DNA of 64,000 nucleotides from the NCBI GenBank assembly GCA_029960065.1, contig JASCOF010000002.1, positions 682,001 to 746,000 on the forward strand, written 5' to 3'. The number at the start of each line of letters is the position of its first letter. Positions within the stretch are counted from its first letter, which is position 1. Source of the stretch: Flavobacteriaceae bacterium PS02336. GTDB taxonomy: Bacteria; Bacteroidota; Bacteroidia; Flavobacteriales; Flavobacteriaceae. Below are positions 17,580 through 26,786 of this stretch, one piece after another. The translations under genes were made by a program, and so were the position numbers. The notes beneath the pieces were generated by a model. That model saw only the letters and a list, made by a program, of their open reading frames with translations. It was not told the origin of the DNA and ran no database searches.

Positions 17580-19586
17580 ATGCAAAAAAATATAATGCTT
17601 TTTGCAATGTTTTTGCTTTCTGTTTCTATGTTTTCACAAGAAGATTTAGAAGAAGTAAAAATCAATAAAAAGCAAAAAGGGATAAAAAAATCCTATACGT
17701 TAACAACCAATACCTCTTTAATTACCAGTAAAGAACTGCTAAAAGCGGCGTGCTGTAATCTGGCAGAAAGTTTTGAAACTAATCCATCAATCGATGTCAA
17801 TTTTTCGGATGCATTAACGGGAACCAAACAAATAAAAATGCTTGGTTTAACGAGTCCTTATTTAATGATTACAGAAGAAAATATTCCGTCGGTACGCGGT
17901 GCTTCTCAAGCTTACGGTCTATCATTTACTCCTGGAACATGGATTGAAAGTGTTCAGATCACAAAAGGAGCCGGAAGCGTTATCAATGGTTACGAAAGTA
18001 TTTCTGGACAAATTAATACCGAACTTTTAAAGCCTTTAAGCGATATTCCATTTTTCTTAAACGCATACGGTTCAACCGATTCCCGATTTGAATTAAATAC
18101 CCATTTCAATAAAAAACTTTCTGATAAATGGGCAACAAGTTTATTTGTTCACGGAAATGCCCGTGTAGCAAAAAACGACATGAATAATGACGGATTTTTA
18201 GATAATCCATTAGGAAAACAGATCAATGTTTTAAATCGTTACCAATATTACAATCCAGAAAGCGGTCTTGTTAGTTTTATCAATTTCAGATATATGAATG
18301 ATAAAAAACAAACTGGCGAATTGGATTTTGATAAAGATCGTGATCGTGGCACCACAAACCATTGGGGTTCGGAAATTAATACGGAGCGTTTTGATGTTTC
18401 TACAAAAATCGGTTACGTTTTTAAAGACATGCCGTATCAAAGTATCGGTTTTCAAAATGCATTTAACAGTCACAAACAAGATTCTTATTTTGGTTTAAAT
18501 CTGTACGATATCAAACAGAATAGTTTTTATTCTAATTTGATTTTCAATTCGATTATCAACAATACGATGCACAAGTTTACAACAGGTTTAAATTTTACGT
18601 ACGATCAATATCAGGAATTTGTAAATGTTGTGGATTACAGCAGAATTGACAATTCGGTTGGGGCATTTTTTGAATATACTTATGATAATACAGATAATTT
18701 CAGTTTGATATTAGGCGGAAGAGTAGATAATCATAATCGATTAGGTTTCTTTGTTACGCCAAGATTGCACATGAGATATAATCCTTGGAAAAATGGTGTT
18801 ATCCGTTTTTCAGCAGGAAGAGGAAAACGTACGGCTAATATTTTTGCCGAAAATCAGCAGCTGTTTGCAAGTTCTAGAACTTTTTCAATTTTGGATTCTA
18901 GTGGAAAAGTGTATGGTTTGAACCCTGAAATTGCCTGGAATTATGGGGTAAGTTTTTCTCAAAAATTCAAGATTTTTGGTAAAAATGCCGATGCAGGTTT
19001 TGACTTTTACAGAACCGATTTCCAAAATCAAGCCGTTGTAGATTTAATGCAGAGTCCCCAGCAAGCTTTGTTTTATGATTTAAAGGGAAGTTCTTATGCC
19101 AATAGTCTTCAAGTTGAGTTTAATTACGAGTTGATTCATAATCTTAATTTGAGAACAGCTTATAAATACTACGACATTCAAACGGATTATTTAAGAGGTT
19201 CTTTTCAGCGCCCATTACAGGCAAAAAACCGTTTTTTAGGAAACTTAGAATACGAAACAAATTTAAATAATGACAAGCAGTGGAAGTTTGACTTTACTTA
19301 TAACTGGTCAGGAAAACAGCAGTTACCATATACTGCATCAAATCCTGCAGAAGATCAATTTCCAGATTTCTCGCCTGCTTATGCGGTTATGAATGCGCAG
19401 GTAACTCGTGTTTTTTCTCCTGTTTTTGAGGTTTATGTAGGAGGAGAAAATATTGGTAATTATAAGCAGGAAAAAGCGATTTTAGGAGCAAATGATCCTT
19501 TTGGACCTAATTTTGATGCATCTGTAGCATATGCGCCAATTTTTGGGCAGATGTATTATGCGGGTCTAAGATTTAAGATTAAATAA
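17580..19586 (+). CDS. TonB-dependent receptor of a probable metal-handling cluster
   Basis: 668-aa outer-membrane receptor: signal peptide (1-19, SMFSQ), plug at about 40-150 (IKMLGLTSPYLMITEENIPS, then WIESVQITKGAGSVINGYES), barrel to the aromatic-containing end GLRFKIK. It lacks the STN and carboxypeptidase-like N-terminal domains of the receptor at 6043-8826. The plug begins with an unusual CC pair (KAACCNLAESF, Cys58-Cys59), matching the Cys-rich partners on both sides (HYC_CC_PP before, HMA domain after). The plug cysteines probably handle the same metal. Cluster gaps of 120 and 50 bases are compatible with one transcript ending at 20017. Confidence 0.92.
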   Translation: MQKNIMLFAMFLLSVSMFSQEDLEEVKINKKQKGIKKSYTLTTNTSLITSKELLKAACCNLAESFETNPSIDVNFSDALTGTKQIKMLGLTSPYLMITEENIPSVRGASQAYGLSFTPGTWIESVQITKGAGSVINGYESISGQINTELLKPLSDIPFFLNAYGSTDSRFELNTHFNKKLSDKWATSLFVHGNARVAKNDMNNDGFLDNPLGKQINVLNRYQYYNPESGLVSFINFRYMNDKKQTGELDFDKDRDRGTTNHWGSEINTERFDVSTKIGYVFKDMPYQSIGFQNAFNSHKQDSYFGLNLYDIKQNSFYSNLIFNSIINNTMHKFTTGLNFTYDQYQEFVNVVDYSRIDNSVGAFFEYTYDNTDNFSLILGGRVDNHNRLGFFVTPRLHMRYNPWKNGVIRFSAGRGKRTANIFAENQQLFASSRTFSILDSSGKVYGLNPEIAWNYGVSFSQKFKIFGKNADAGFDFYRTDFQNQAVVDLMQSPQQALFYDLKGSSYANSLQVEFNYELIHNLNLRTAYKYYDIQTDYLRGSFQRPLQAKNRFLGNLEYETNLNNDKQWKFDFTYNWSGKQQLPYTASNPAEDQFPDFSPAYAVMNAQVTRVFSPVFEVYVGGENIGNYKQEKAILGANDPFGPNFDASVAYAPIFGQMYYAGLRFKIK

Positions 19587-19636
19587 TAATAACAATTTCA
19601 AAGATCAATTTTAATAATAATAAACACTTTTATAAG

Positions 19637-19978
19637 ATGAATAAATTAGTTTTAATCGTAATGATAGCTCTTTTTGGAATTTCGGCGCAAGCTCAAACTA
19701 AAAAGAATAAAAATTTAAAATATACTACAGAAGTAAATGGTAACTGTGAGCAGTGCAAAAAACGAATTGAAAAAGCGGCTTATGCAGTTCCTGGCGTAAA
19801 AACAGCGAGCTGGGATATTAGTTCTCATCAGCTTTCGGTTATTTTAAATGAAGAGAAATCTTCTCCTTTAGATTTGAATAAGGCAGTTGCAAAAGCGGGA
19901 CATGATACTAAAGAAATTAAGGCGTCGACTGAAGATTATGATAATCTTCACAGTTGCTGTAAGTATGTGAGAGAATGA
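19637..19978 (+). CDS. Periplasmic heavy-metal-associated (HMA) domain protein
   Basis: 113 aa: signal peptide (1-20, GISAQAQ) and one HMA fold with the metal-binding CEQC motif at 37-40 (consensus CxxC), beta strands TTEVNGN and VKTASWDISSHQLSVIL, and an additional CC pair near residue 107 (HSCCKYVRE). Such proteins bind Cu(I) or related soft cations; here it would act in the periplasm, receiving metal from the adjacent receptor or buffering it. Last gene before a strong terminator. Confidence 0.92.
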   Translation: MNKLVLIVMIALFGISAQAQTKKNKNLKYTTEVNGNCEQCKKRIEKAAYAVPGVKTASWDISSHQLSVILNEEKSSPLDLNKAVAKAGHDTKEIKASTEDYDNLHSCCKYVRE

Positions 19979-19986
19979 TTATAACT

Positions 19987-20017
19987 AAAAGCCCAAACTA
20001 TTGTTTGGGCTTTTTTT
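19987..20017 (+). terminator. Terminator of the metal cluster
   Basis: Perfect 12-bp stem (AAAAGCCCAAAC / GTTTGGGCTTTT) with a 4-base loop and T run, 9 bases after the HMA gene. Confidence 0.92.
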
Positions 20018-20112
20018 AATAGTTAATTTATGTTTAAAATACCGTATTTTATTGCGGTTAAGCTAAATTATTGTTACTTTCACAAACTTATAAAAATAAC
20101 CAATCTCATTTT

Positions 20113-20793
20113 ATGAACAATTTTGAATGGACCCAGTTACTAAACCCTGAATTTTATATTACTTTAAGCGTCGGCGGTTTTCAAATTGGGTTATTTATTG
20201 TGCTGTTTATAGTATTTGCTGAAACAGGACTTTTCGCAGGTTTTTTTCTGCCTGGAGATAGTTTGCTTTTTTTAGCAGGTATTTACAGTCGTGATTTAGT
20301 CGAAAATGTAGTGTCTATTCCAAACGATTTCATAAATGTGTTTTTACTTGCTTCTGCTGTAGCATTAATGGGGGTTTTAGGAAACATGACTGGTTATTGG
20401 TTTGGAGCTAAAAGCGGTTATTACCTGTTTAAAAAAGAAGATACATTTTGGTTCAAGAAAAAATACCTTCTTCAGTCAAAAGATTTCTTTGAAAAATATG
20501 GTGGAAAAGCAATTATTTATGCTCGATTCCTTCCAATTTTTAGAACATTCGCTCCAATAGTTGCAGGAATCGTTTCAATGGACAAAAAGAAGTTTATGTT
20601 TTATAATGTTTTGAGTTCTGTCCTTTGGTCATTTATCTTAATTTTTGCGGGACATTATTTATACGGTGTCTTTTTGAAGCAAGGTATTGATTTGAAAAAA
20701 CACATTGAATACATCATCATCATCATCATAGTTATATCAACTTTTCCAGTCTTAGTAAAGCTTTTAAAAAAGAGGCCAAACGAACAGATATAA
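20113..20793 (+). CDS. DedA family (VTT/SNARE-associated) membrane protein
   Basis: 226-aa inner-membrane protein of the DedA family, implicated in other bacteria in lipid-carrier or phospholipid flipping and envelope integrity. The conserved re-entrant motifs are present: ETGLFAGFFLPGDSLLFLAG (about residues 37-56) and KYGGKAIIYARFLPIFRTF (about 135-153) followed by GIVSM. Four to five hydrophobic segments. The C-terminal span includes a run of five Ile encoded by repeated ATC codons. I chose ATG 20113; an in-frame TTG at 20071 adds only a non-family stretch. Monocistronic with a terminator 13 bases after its stop. Confidence 0.9.
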   Translation: MNNFEWTQLLNPEFYITLSVGGFQIGLFIVLFIVFAETGLFAGFFLPGDSLLFLAGIYSRDLVENVVSIPNDFINVFLLASAVALMGVLGNMTGYWFGAKSGYYLFKKEDTFWFKKKYLLQSKDFFEKYGGKAIIYARFLPIFRTFAPIVAGIVSMDKKKFMFYNVLSSVLWSFILIFAGHYLYGVFLKQGIDLKKHIEYIIIIIIVISTFPVLVKLLKKRPNEQI

Positions 20794-20805
20794 TTATTAA
20801 AGCAT

Positions 20806-20839
20806 AAAAAAATCCGAAGTTTCAGCTTCGGATTTTTTT
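20806..20839 (+). terminator. Terminator of the DedA gene
   Basis: Stem AAAAAAATCCGAAG against CTTCGGATTTTTTT, T-rich on both strands. About 200 bases of featureless AT-rich DNA (20840-21038) then separate it from the convergent rodA stop. Confidence 0.88.
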
Positions 20840-21038
20840 ATGTCTATAATCGATATGATTCTATTTGTATAATTTAATTAATTCAAGATAATTTAAGTAT
20901 TGCTGTTTGAATAATAAATTACGATTAAAATAATGTATTGTGTTCCAATGTTGAAACGTTGGGAACTTATTAGATTAAATCTTGAGAAATGATTGTTCTA
21001 TATTTAAAGTTTTGCTTGGAATTTTGAGATTTAGCGAT

Positions 21039-22274
21039 TTACCATTCATTTACTTTATTGGCATCCATTTTAAGGAAAATAAACAACAATATTGTAAAGC
21101 CCCAAAGTCCAGATCCTCCATAAGAAAAGAAGGGTAGTGGAACTCCAATCGTTGGAAAAATTCCGATTACCATGGCAATGTTTACAAAGAAGTGTATAAA
21201 GAGAATTCCTGCGACACAATAACCATAGACTCGGCTGAATTTTGTTTTTTGTCTTTCGGCCAAATAAATTACTCTTAGCAATAATGTAACAAAAAGTGCA
21301 ATTACAGTCAAAGAGCCTGCAAATCCCCATTCTTCACCAACAGTTGTAAAGATATAATCGGTATGTTGTTCTGGAACGAATCCCCCTTTGGTTTGTGTGC
21401 CTTCCAAGAAACCTTTTCCGATCCATCCGCCAGATCCAATTGCAATTTCAGATTGGTTTGTATTGTATCCAATACCTTTCATATCGACTGTCTTACCCAA
21501 TAAAATATTGAAACGGTCTCTGTGGTGCTGTTTAAAAACGTTGTCAAAAACATAATCAACAGAGAAAACAAAACCAGAAATTAAAGCCAATAAGATTGCA
21601 CTTAGTAACAGGTTTCTGTCAACAACTCTTCCTTTGAAGTAGATAATAGCTAAAACAATAAAAGCTATCCCGATAACAACGTATGGTTCTAATACTAATG
21701 TAAGGACGAAAAGGACAATGGTCACAAAAGCTGTCCATACGTACCAAGAAGGCAATCCTTCTCTGTATAGAACTAAGATAAAAACACTGTAAATTAAGGC
21801 ACTTCCAGGATCGGGCTGTGGTAAAATAAGTATTACAGGTAATAACATGATTGCCAAAGCCTGAATCTGTCTATTGGTTTCTTTTAAATTAATCTGCGTG
21901 TCGCTTAAGTATTTGGCCAAAGCCAATGAAGTAGCCGCTTTCGCAAACTCTGATGGCTGTAAGGTAAAACTCCCGATTGCATACCAGCATCGTTGACCGG
22001 CAATAGTTTTTCCGAAGAGAAATAATCCTGCAAGTGATAATAGCGAAACTCCAAAGATAATACTGGCATATTTTTCATAAAACTTACCATCAACAAAAAG
22101 CACAACAAAGATCAACGGAATTGTACAGCAAATAAAGATCAGCTGTTTTTGATATGTTCCATCTGTTGATAATAAAGAAGACGAATAAATATTCAGCCAA
22201 CCTAAAGTTACCAGCGCGATGTAGATAAAGACACTTATCCAATCAATATTATTTTTTACACTTTGATTTTTCAT
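21039..22274 (-). CDS. rodA: Rod-shape-determining protein RodA (SEDS peptidoglycan polymerase)
   Basis: 411-aa polytopic inner-membrane glycosyltransferase of the SEDS family that polymerises lipid II together with PBP2. Conserved signatures: KQLIFICC early span, the QPSEFAKAA motif with the functionally critical region, ILPQPDPGSALIY, and the C-terminal FPTIGVPLPFFSYGGSGLW (split across about residues 370-390). Ten predicted spans. It starts 15 bases after the mrdA stop and is the last gene of the mreB-mreC-mreD-mrdA-rodA unit, so the complete elongasome synthase is encoded together. Confidence 0.97.
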   Translation of the reverse strand: MKNQSVKNNIDWISVFIYIALVTLGWLNIYSSSLLSTDGTYQKQLIFICCTIPLIFVVLFVDGKFYEKYASIIFGVSLLSLAGLFLFGKTIAGQRCWYAIGSFTLQPSEFAKAATSLALAKYLSDTQINLKETNRQIQALAIMLLPVILILPQPDPGSALIYSVFILVLYREGLPSWYVWTAFVTIVLFVLTLVLEPYVVIGIAFIVLAIIYFKGRVVDRNLLLSAILLALISGFVFSVDYVFDNVFKQHHRDRFNILLGKTVDMKGIGYNTNQSEIAIGSGGWIGKGFLEGTQTKGGFVPEQHTDYIFTTVGEEWGFAGSLTVIALFVTLLLRVIYLAERQKTKFSRVYGYCVAGILFIHFFVNIAMVIGIFPTIGVPLPFFSYGGSGLWGFTILLFIFLKMDANKVNEW

Positions 22275-22289
22275 TTGAAATACTTTCTC

Positions 22290-24263
22290 TTAGTTTTTCT
22301 TAGTAGTGTCTACCGCTGTTTTTTTAATTTCTGTTTTTGGTGCCGTTGTAACTGGTGCTTTTGGTTTTATAATTTTGGCTTGTAGTACAGAATCTTTTGG
22401 TACCGATTCAATTTTACTTGCTTCGTTCATTCCTCCTAATTTAGCATATTCAGCTACTAAACTTTTGTTTAATACTCTGATTTCTAAGTCGGTTCTTGTG
22501 ATTTTTTTTCTCAAGTATTTTTCAATCATTAAACTCGCAATCGGCCCCGCAACTGTTGCTCCAAAACCTCCATTTTCAATCATAACTGCGATGGCAATTT
22601 TTGGATTATCTTTTGGTGCAAAAGCTACGAAAATAGAGTGATCTTTAAGTTTTTCTCTTTTGCCGTTTATTTTGGCATAGTTCTCTGCTGTTCCCGTTTT
22701 TCCGCAAATATCAATTCCTTCTACTCTAAGCGCGTAAGCTGTACCTTTGTTATATACATCAAATAATCCGCTGATAACCGGTGGGAAATATTTTTGATCA
22801 ATACTAGTTACGTGTTTTGTAGTAAACTTTTCATCGATCTTTTCTCCTTCGATCTTTTTAATGATATGAGGAGTATAGTAATAACCTTGATTAGCAACCG
22901 TTGCCATCATATTGGCTAACTGAATAGGAGTCATCAAAACCTCTCCCTGACCAATTGCATTCGATACAATGGTTGAGCTTCTCCAGCCTCCATTAGGGTA
23001 AATTCTTTTATAGGTTTTAGAAGTTGGAATATTTCCTCTCTTTCCTGTAGGTAAGTCATAGCCCATAAACTGACCTAATCCAAAACTTTTTACGTGATCA
23101 CTCCAAACATCAACGGCCTGACCTGGATCTTTGTATTTGTTAATGGTAAGCATATAGGCTTGTCCAAAATAGGTATTACAAGAATTGTAAATTCCGTTAT
23201 GCAATTGGTGCGGTCCAAAACCGTGACATTTCATAAAACGGCCTCCGCCATAACTAAAACCGTGGTGACACATAAAAGTTGTCTGTTCGTTTACAACACC
23301 TTCCTGAAGTGCAATCAAACCAGTTAAAATCTTAAAAGGAGAACCTGGAGGATATTCGGCCAACAAACCTCTGTCGTACAATGGTTTTGCGATAGAATCA
23401 TTATATAAAAGAGTGTAGTTTTTAGATCTTTGTCTTCCAACTAAAATTCCAGGATCGTAAGATGGAGCGGTAACAAGTGCTAAAATTTCACCTGTTTTTG
23501 GCTCAAGCGCAACGATTCCACCTCTTTTGTTGATCATTAATTCCTCACCATACTTTTGAAGTTCGGCGTCAATAGTTAAATTGATGTCTTCTCCGGCAAC
23601 GGCAATCGTATCATATCTCCCTTCTTTATACGAGCCAATTTCTCTATTATATTTGTCTTTTTGAATGTATTTAACACCTTTAATACCTCGCAATATTTCT
23701 TCGTAACTCTCTTCTACGCCTTGTCTTCCTATTAAATCCCCACTGTTATAGTACGGATTTTTTGCGATTTGGTTTTCATTTACTTGTGTAATAGAGCCAA
23801 AAATATTGGCGCCATAATCTACTTCATAATCGCGAAGAGATCTTTTTTGGAAATAGAAACCGTCATATTTTCTTATTTTCTCTTGAAAAGCAGCAAATTC
23901 ATTCTTATTCAATTGCGATAAAAATACAGATGGAAGTCTCGGACTGTAAACTTTTGCTTTTTCAATACGCTTATTATAGTCTTCTGGAGTGATATTCAGA
24001 AGTGCGCAGAATTCGGCAATATTTAAATCTTTTTTTACCTCTCTTGGAATAACCATGATGTCATAAGAAGCCTGATTTGCTACAAGAAGTTTCCCGTTTC
24101 TATCATACATGTAGCCTCTTTCAGGATAGTCATAGACTTTTTTTATCGCATTATTTTCTGATTTCAGTTTAAAGGAATCATCGATAATCTGCAGATAAAA
24201 GATCCTGATCACTAGCAAAGATGCTGCAATAATAATTATAGTGGGCAGCAGAACTTTTCTCAT
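22290..24263 (-). CDS. mrdA: Penicillin-binding protein 2 (elongation-specific transpeptidase)
   Basis: 657-aa class B PBP that cross-links lateral-wall peptidoglycan. One N-terminal transmembrane helix (about 5-25), a PBP dimer/pedestal domain, then the transpeptidase domain with all three motifs: SPFK (Ser308-Lys311, nucleophile), SCN (361-363) and KTGT (522-525). The C-terminus carries a low-complexity Lys/Pro/Thr tail (about 615-657). The ATG overlaps the mreD stop by 4 bases, indicating coupling. The length fits the PBP2 family. Confidence 0.96.
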   Translation of the reverse strand: MRKVLLPTIIIIAASLLVIRIFYLQIIDDSFKLKSENNAIKKVYDYPERGYMYDRNGKLLVANQASYDIMVIPREVKKDLNIAEFCALLNITPEDYNKRIEKAKVYSPRLPSVFLSQLNKNEFAAFQEKIRKYDGFYFQKRSLRDYEVDYGANIFGSITQVNENQIAKNPYYNSGDLIGRQGVEESYEEILRGIKGVKYIQKDKYNREIGSYKEGRYDTIAVAGEDINLTIDAELQKYGEELMINKRGGIVALEPKTGEILALVTAPSYDPGILVGRQRSKNYTLLYNDSIAKPLYDRGLLAEYPPGSPFKILTGLIALQEGVVNEQTTFMCHHGFSYGGGRFMKCHGFGPHQLHNGIYNSCNTYFGQAYMLTINKYKDPGQAVDVWSDHVKSFGLGQFMGYDLPTGKRGNIPTSKTYKRIYPNGGWRSSTIVSNAIGQGEVLMTPIQLANMMATVANQGYYYTPHIIKKIEGEKIDEKFTTKHVTSIDQKYFPPVISGLFDVYNKGTAYALRVEGIDICGKTGTAENYAKINGKREKLKDHSIFVAFAPKDNPKIAIAVMIENGGFGATVAGPIASLMIEKYLRKKITRTDLEIRVLNKSLVAEYAKLGGMNEASKIESVPKDSVLQAKIIKPKAPVTTAPKTEIKKTAVDTTKKN

Positions 24264-24766
24264 CGTTTATTGGGCTTAATAAGATAAATTATTATTATGG
24301 AGGTGATTATAGTAAAAATGGAACTGAATAAGGTTCGGAGTAAAATATCCCAGATAAATTTGAATTGAAATGCTTCAAGAACAAACAGTACAATATGGTG
24401 CATTAAAACCGAAACCAGTATAAATGAAAATCGTTCTGGTGTTAAAGATTCGTTTAGTTTTATGGTTTGATATTCATAACTAAGTCCAAAAGAGAACTTA
24501 AAAATATAAGGTCTGTAATAGGCTAGAATAACACAGGCTGTTGCATGTATTCCTCCTGAGTTACAAAACATATCCATGGTTAACCCAAGTAAAAAGCTTG
24601 AGATTATTAAACCTGCTTTATTACTGTTTACAGGATATAAAATAATATACAATATATACGGAAAAGGACTTATGTAGCCTAAGAAATTCATATTGTTGAA
24701 AATAACAATCTGAACTGCCAGCAGTATAATAAAACGAAAAATATTTACTAACAAAGCGCTATTCAT
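24260..24766 (-). CDS. mreD: Rod-shape-determining protein MreD
   Basis: 168-aa inner-membrane protein with five to six hydrophobic segments, the usual MreD topology. Bacteroidota MreD is weakly conserved, so the call rests on topology, short motifs such as YISPFPYILYIILYP, and position between mreC and mrdA. Its start overlaps mreC by 8 bases and its stop overlaps the mrdA start by 4. It probably links MreC to the PBP2-RodA synthase. Confidence 0.92.
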   Translation of the reverse strand: MNSALLVNIFRFIILLAVQIVIFNNMNFLGYISPFPYILYIILYPVNSNKAGLIISSFLLGLTMDMFCNSGGIHATACVILAYYRPYIFKFSFGLSYEYQTIKLNESLTPERFSFILVSVLMHHIVLFVLEAFQFKFIWDILLRTLFSSIFTIITSIIIIYLIKPNKR

Positions 24767-25589
24767 CTTTCTCTTTGCTTTTGTTTTCTAAATTAACAAG
24801 TTCTTCTCTTCCTTTACTCTTAATGACATAAACGTGACCTAAGTTGGTCATATCATTAAACAGTTTAACTTTTATCACGTAAAAGCTGGTATTGTCTTTT
24901 TTGTATACAACATCAACAGTTCCGATATTGATTCCTTCTGGGAAAATTACAGATTGTCCGCCGGTAACAATTGTGTCTCCTTTTCTAATAGAAGCTAACC
25001 TTGGAACATCTTCTAATTGTACAAATCCTGTACTTTTTCCATCCCATGTTAAAGAACCAAAGTGATTTGATTTTTTAATTTTCGCATTAATATGCGATTT
25101 CATATTCAAAATACTCACAACAGTTGAATAGTTTGGCGAAGTGTTATCAATAACACCAATAATTCCTAAACTATTGATAACTCCCATATCTTGTTTGACT
25201 CCATCTTTGCTTCCAGAGTTCAAAGTGATATAATTTTCGTGAGTATTGTATGAGTTGTGAATTACTTTAGATACGATTATATCAGCAGGTTTTACACCTT
25301 TTATACTGTCAGGTATAGGTGGTTTTGTAGTGTCTTCTTTGTTGAATAAAAGACTTTTTAATCTTGCGTTCTCAAGTACAAGTTCGTCGTTTTCGGCTCT
25401 TAAATTCAAATATTCATTCACACGATTGATTTTCTCATAAACACCGCCGCTTAGGAAATTTGCAGAACTGATTACTCTGCTTCTATGAAAGGAATGGGAT
25501 TGAATTGTAAGTCCTAACGATATACCTAAAAGCAGCAAAAACAGCAATCGATTACTGTTTCTTATAATGAAATTAAATATTTGCTGCAT
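24759..25589 (-). CDS. mreC: Rod-shape-determining protein MreC
   Basis: 276-aa bitopic protein: one N-terminal span (about 10-27), a coiled-coil helix (about 52-75: INRVNEYLNLRAENDELVLE), then the periplasmic double beta-barrel (VIVSKVIHNSYNTHENYITL, GVINSLGIIGVI, RKGDTIVTGGQSVIFPEGI). The charged C-terminal tail ends KSKEKDE. MreC bridges MreB filaments to the cell-wall synthase. It follows mreB after a 112-base gap that contains a hairpin and overlaps mreD by 8 bases. Confidence 0.95.
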   Translation of the reverse strand: MQQIFNFIIRNSNRLLFLLLLGISLGLTIQSHSFHRSRVISSANFLSGGVYEKINRVNEYLNLRAENDELVLENARLKSLLFNKEDTTKPPIPDSIKGVKPADIIVSKVIHNSYNTHENYITLNSGSKDGVKQDMGVINSLGIIGVIDNTSPNYSTVVSILNMKSHINAKIKKSNHFGSLTWDGKSTGFVQLEDVPRLASIRKGDTIVTGGQSVIFPEGINIGTVDVVYKKDNTSFYVIKVKLFNDMTNLGHVYVIKSKGREELVNLENKSKEKDE

Positions 25590-25644
25590 TTCTTGTCTGG
25601 TTATTTTGTTTCAGGATATGCTTTTAAGTTTTCAAGTTTTACAA

Positions 25645-25669
25645 GGGTCAAATATTTAAAATTTGACCC
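25645..25669 (-). other. Intercistronic hairpin between mreB and mreC
   Basis: GGGTCAAAT and ATTTGACCC form a 9-bp stem with a 7-base loop. No T run follows on the minus strand, so it looks like a partial terminator or mRNA processing/stability element separating abundant mreB message from the membrane genes. Confidence 0.55.
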
Positions 25670-25701
25670 TCATAAAAGTAAATTGATTGTTATTTTGAAT
25701 C

Positions 25702-26730
25702 TTATTTGATTAAGATACTTTTAAATTTTGCAATGTTTTTAAGAGCCATTCCTGTACCGCGAACAACAGCTCTTAATGGATCTTCAGCAATGTAAACTGG
25801 TAAATCTGTTTTTTGAGAGATACGTTTATCAAGACCTCTTAACATAGATCCACCACCTGCTAAATAGATACCAGTGTTGTAAATATCGGCTGCTAACTCA
25901 GGCGGAGTCTGTGATAATGTTTCCATTACGGCATCTTCAATACGCTGAATCGATTTGTCTAATGCTTTTGCAATTTCACGGTAAGAAACATCTACTTGTT
26001 TTGGTTTCCCTGTAAGTAAATCTCTACCTTGAACTGACATATCTTCTGGCGGGCCATCTAAATCTTCGATAGCTGCTCCAATTTGAATTTTAATTTTCTC
26101 AGCAGTACTTTCTCCAACAAATAAGTTGTGCTGTGTACGCATGTAATAAACGATATCATTTGTGAAAACGTCCCCTGCAATTTTTACAGATTTGTCGCAA
26201 ACGATACCGCCTAAAGCGATTACAGCAATTTCTGTTGTACCACCTCCGATATCCACAATCATGTTTCCTTTTGGCTGCATGATGTCGATTCCAATACCGA
26301 TTGCAGCGGCCATTGGTTCGTGAATTAAGTAAACTTCTTTTCCGTTTACACGCTCACAAGATTCTTTTACTGCACGCATTTCAACCTCAGTAATTCCAGA
26401 AGGAATACAAACTACCATTCTTAAAGCGGGAGTAAACATTCTCTTTTTTAATGCAGGAATACTTTTAATGAACATATTGATCATTTTTTCCGAAGCATCA
26501 AAATCGGCAATTACACCATCTTTCAAAGGCCTTATGGTCTTGATATTTTCATGCGTTTTACCTTGCATCATGTTGGCTTCTTTACCAACAGCGATGATTT
26601 TGCCTGAAACTCTGTCGCGTGCTACGATGGAGGGGCTGTCAATAACAACTTTGTCATTATGAATGATTAAAGTGTTTGCGGTACCAAGGTCTATTGCAAT
26701 ATCCTCAGTCATGAAATCAAAAAATCCCAT
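25702..26730 (-). CDS. mreB: Actin-like cell-shape protein MreB
   Basis: 342-aa cytoplasmic ATPase that polymerises under the membrane and guides lateral-wall synthesis. Actin-fold motifs are intact: phosphate-1 loop DLGTANTLI (residues about 14-22), phosphate-2 loop VDIGGGTTEIAV (about 160-171) and adenosine motif YLAGGGSMLRG (about 288-298). First gene of the rod-shape unit. A -7 promoter box sits about 45 bases upstream, in the short gap after purH. Confidence 0.98.
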   Translation of the reverse strand: MGFFDFMTEDIAIDLGTANTLIIHNDKVVIDSPSIVARDRVSGKIIAVGKEANMMQGKTHENIKTIRPLKDGVIADFDASEKMINMFIKSIPALKKRMFTPALRMVVCIPSGITEVEMRAVKESCERVNGKEVYLIHEPMAAAIGIGIDIMQPKGNMIVDIGGGTTEIAVIALGGIVCDKSVKIAGDVFTNDIVYYMRTQHNLFVGESTAEKIKIQIGAAIEDLDGPPEDMSVQGRDLLTGKPKQVDVSYREIAKALDKSIQRIEDAVMETLSQTPPELAADIYNTGIYLAGGGSMLRGLDKRISQKTDLPVYIAEDPLRAVVRGTGMALKNIAKFKSILIK

Positions 26731-26772
26731 AAGTTTTTTAGGGGTTTAAAATGTTATAAATTATTTATCGAA

Positions 26773-26780
26773 CAAAGTTA
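26773..26780 (-). promoter_or_regulatory. Possible mreB -7 promoter element
   Basis: TAACTTTG on the minus strand matches TAnnTTTG. No TTTG is found at the expected upstream spacing, so support is partial. Confidence 0.35.
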
Positions 26781-26786
26781 AACAAA

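Noticed and set aside
20714..20731. ATC triplet repeat as a possible phase-variable tract
   Set aside because: Only five to six units inside the DedA coding region; changes would be in frame (Ile run), so no on/off switching.
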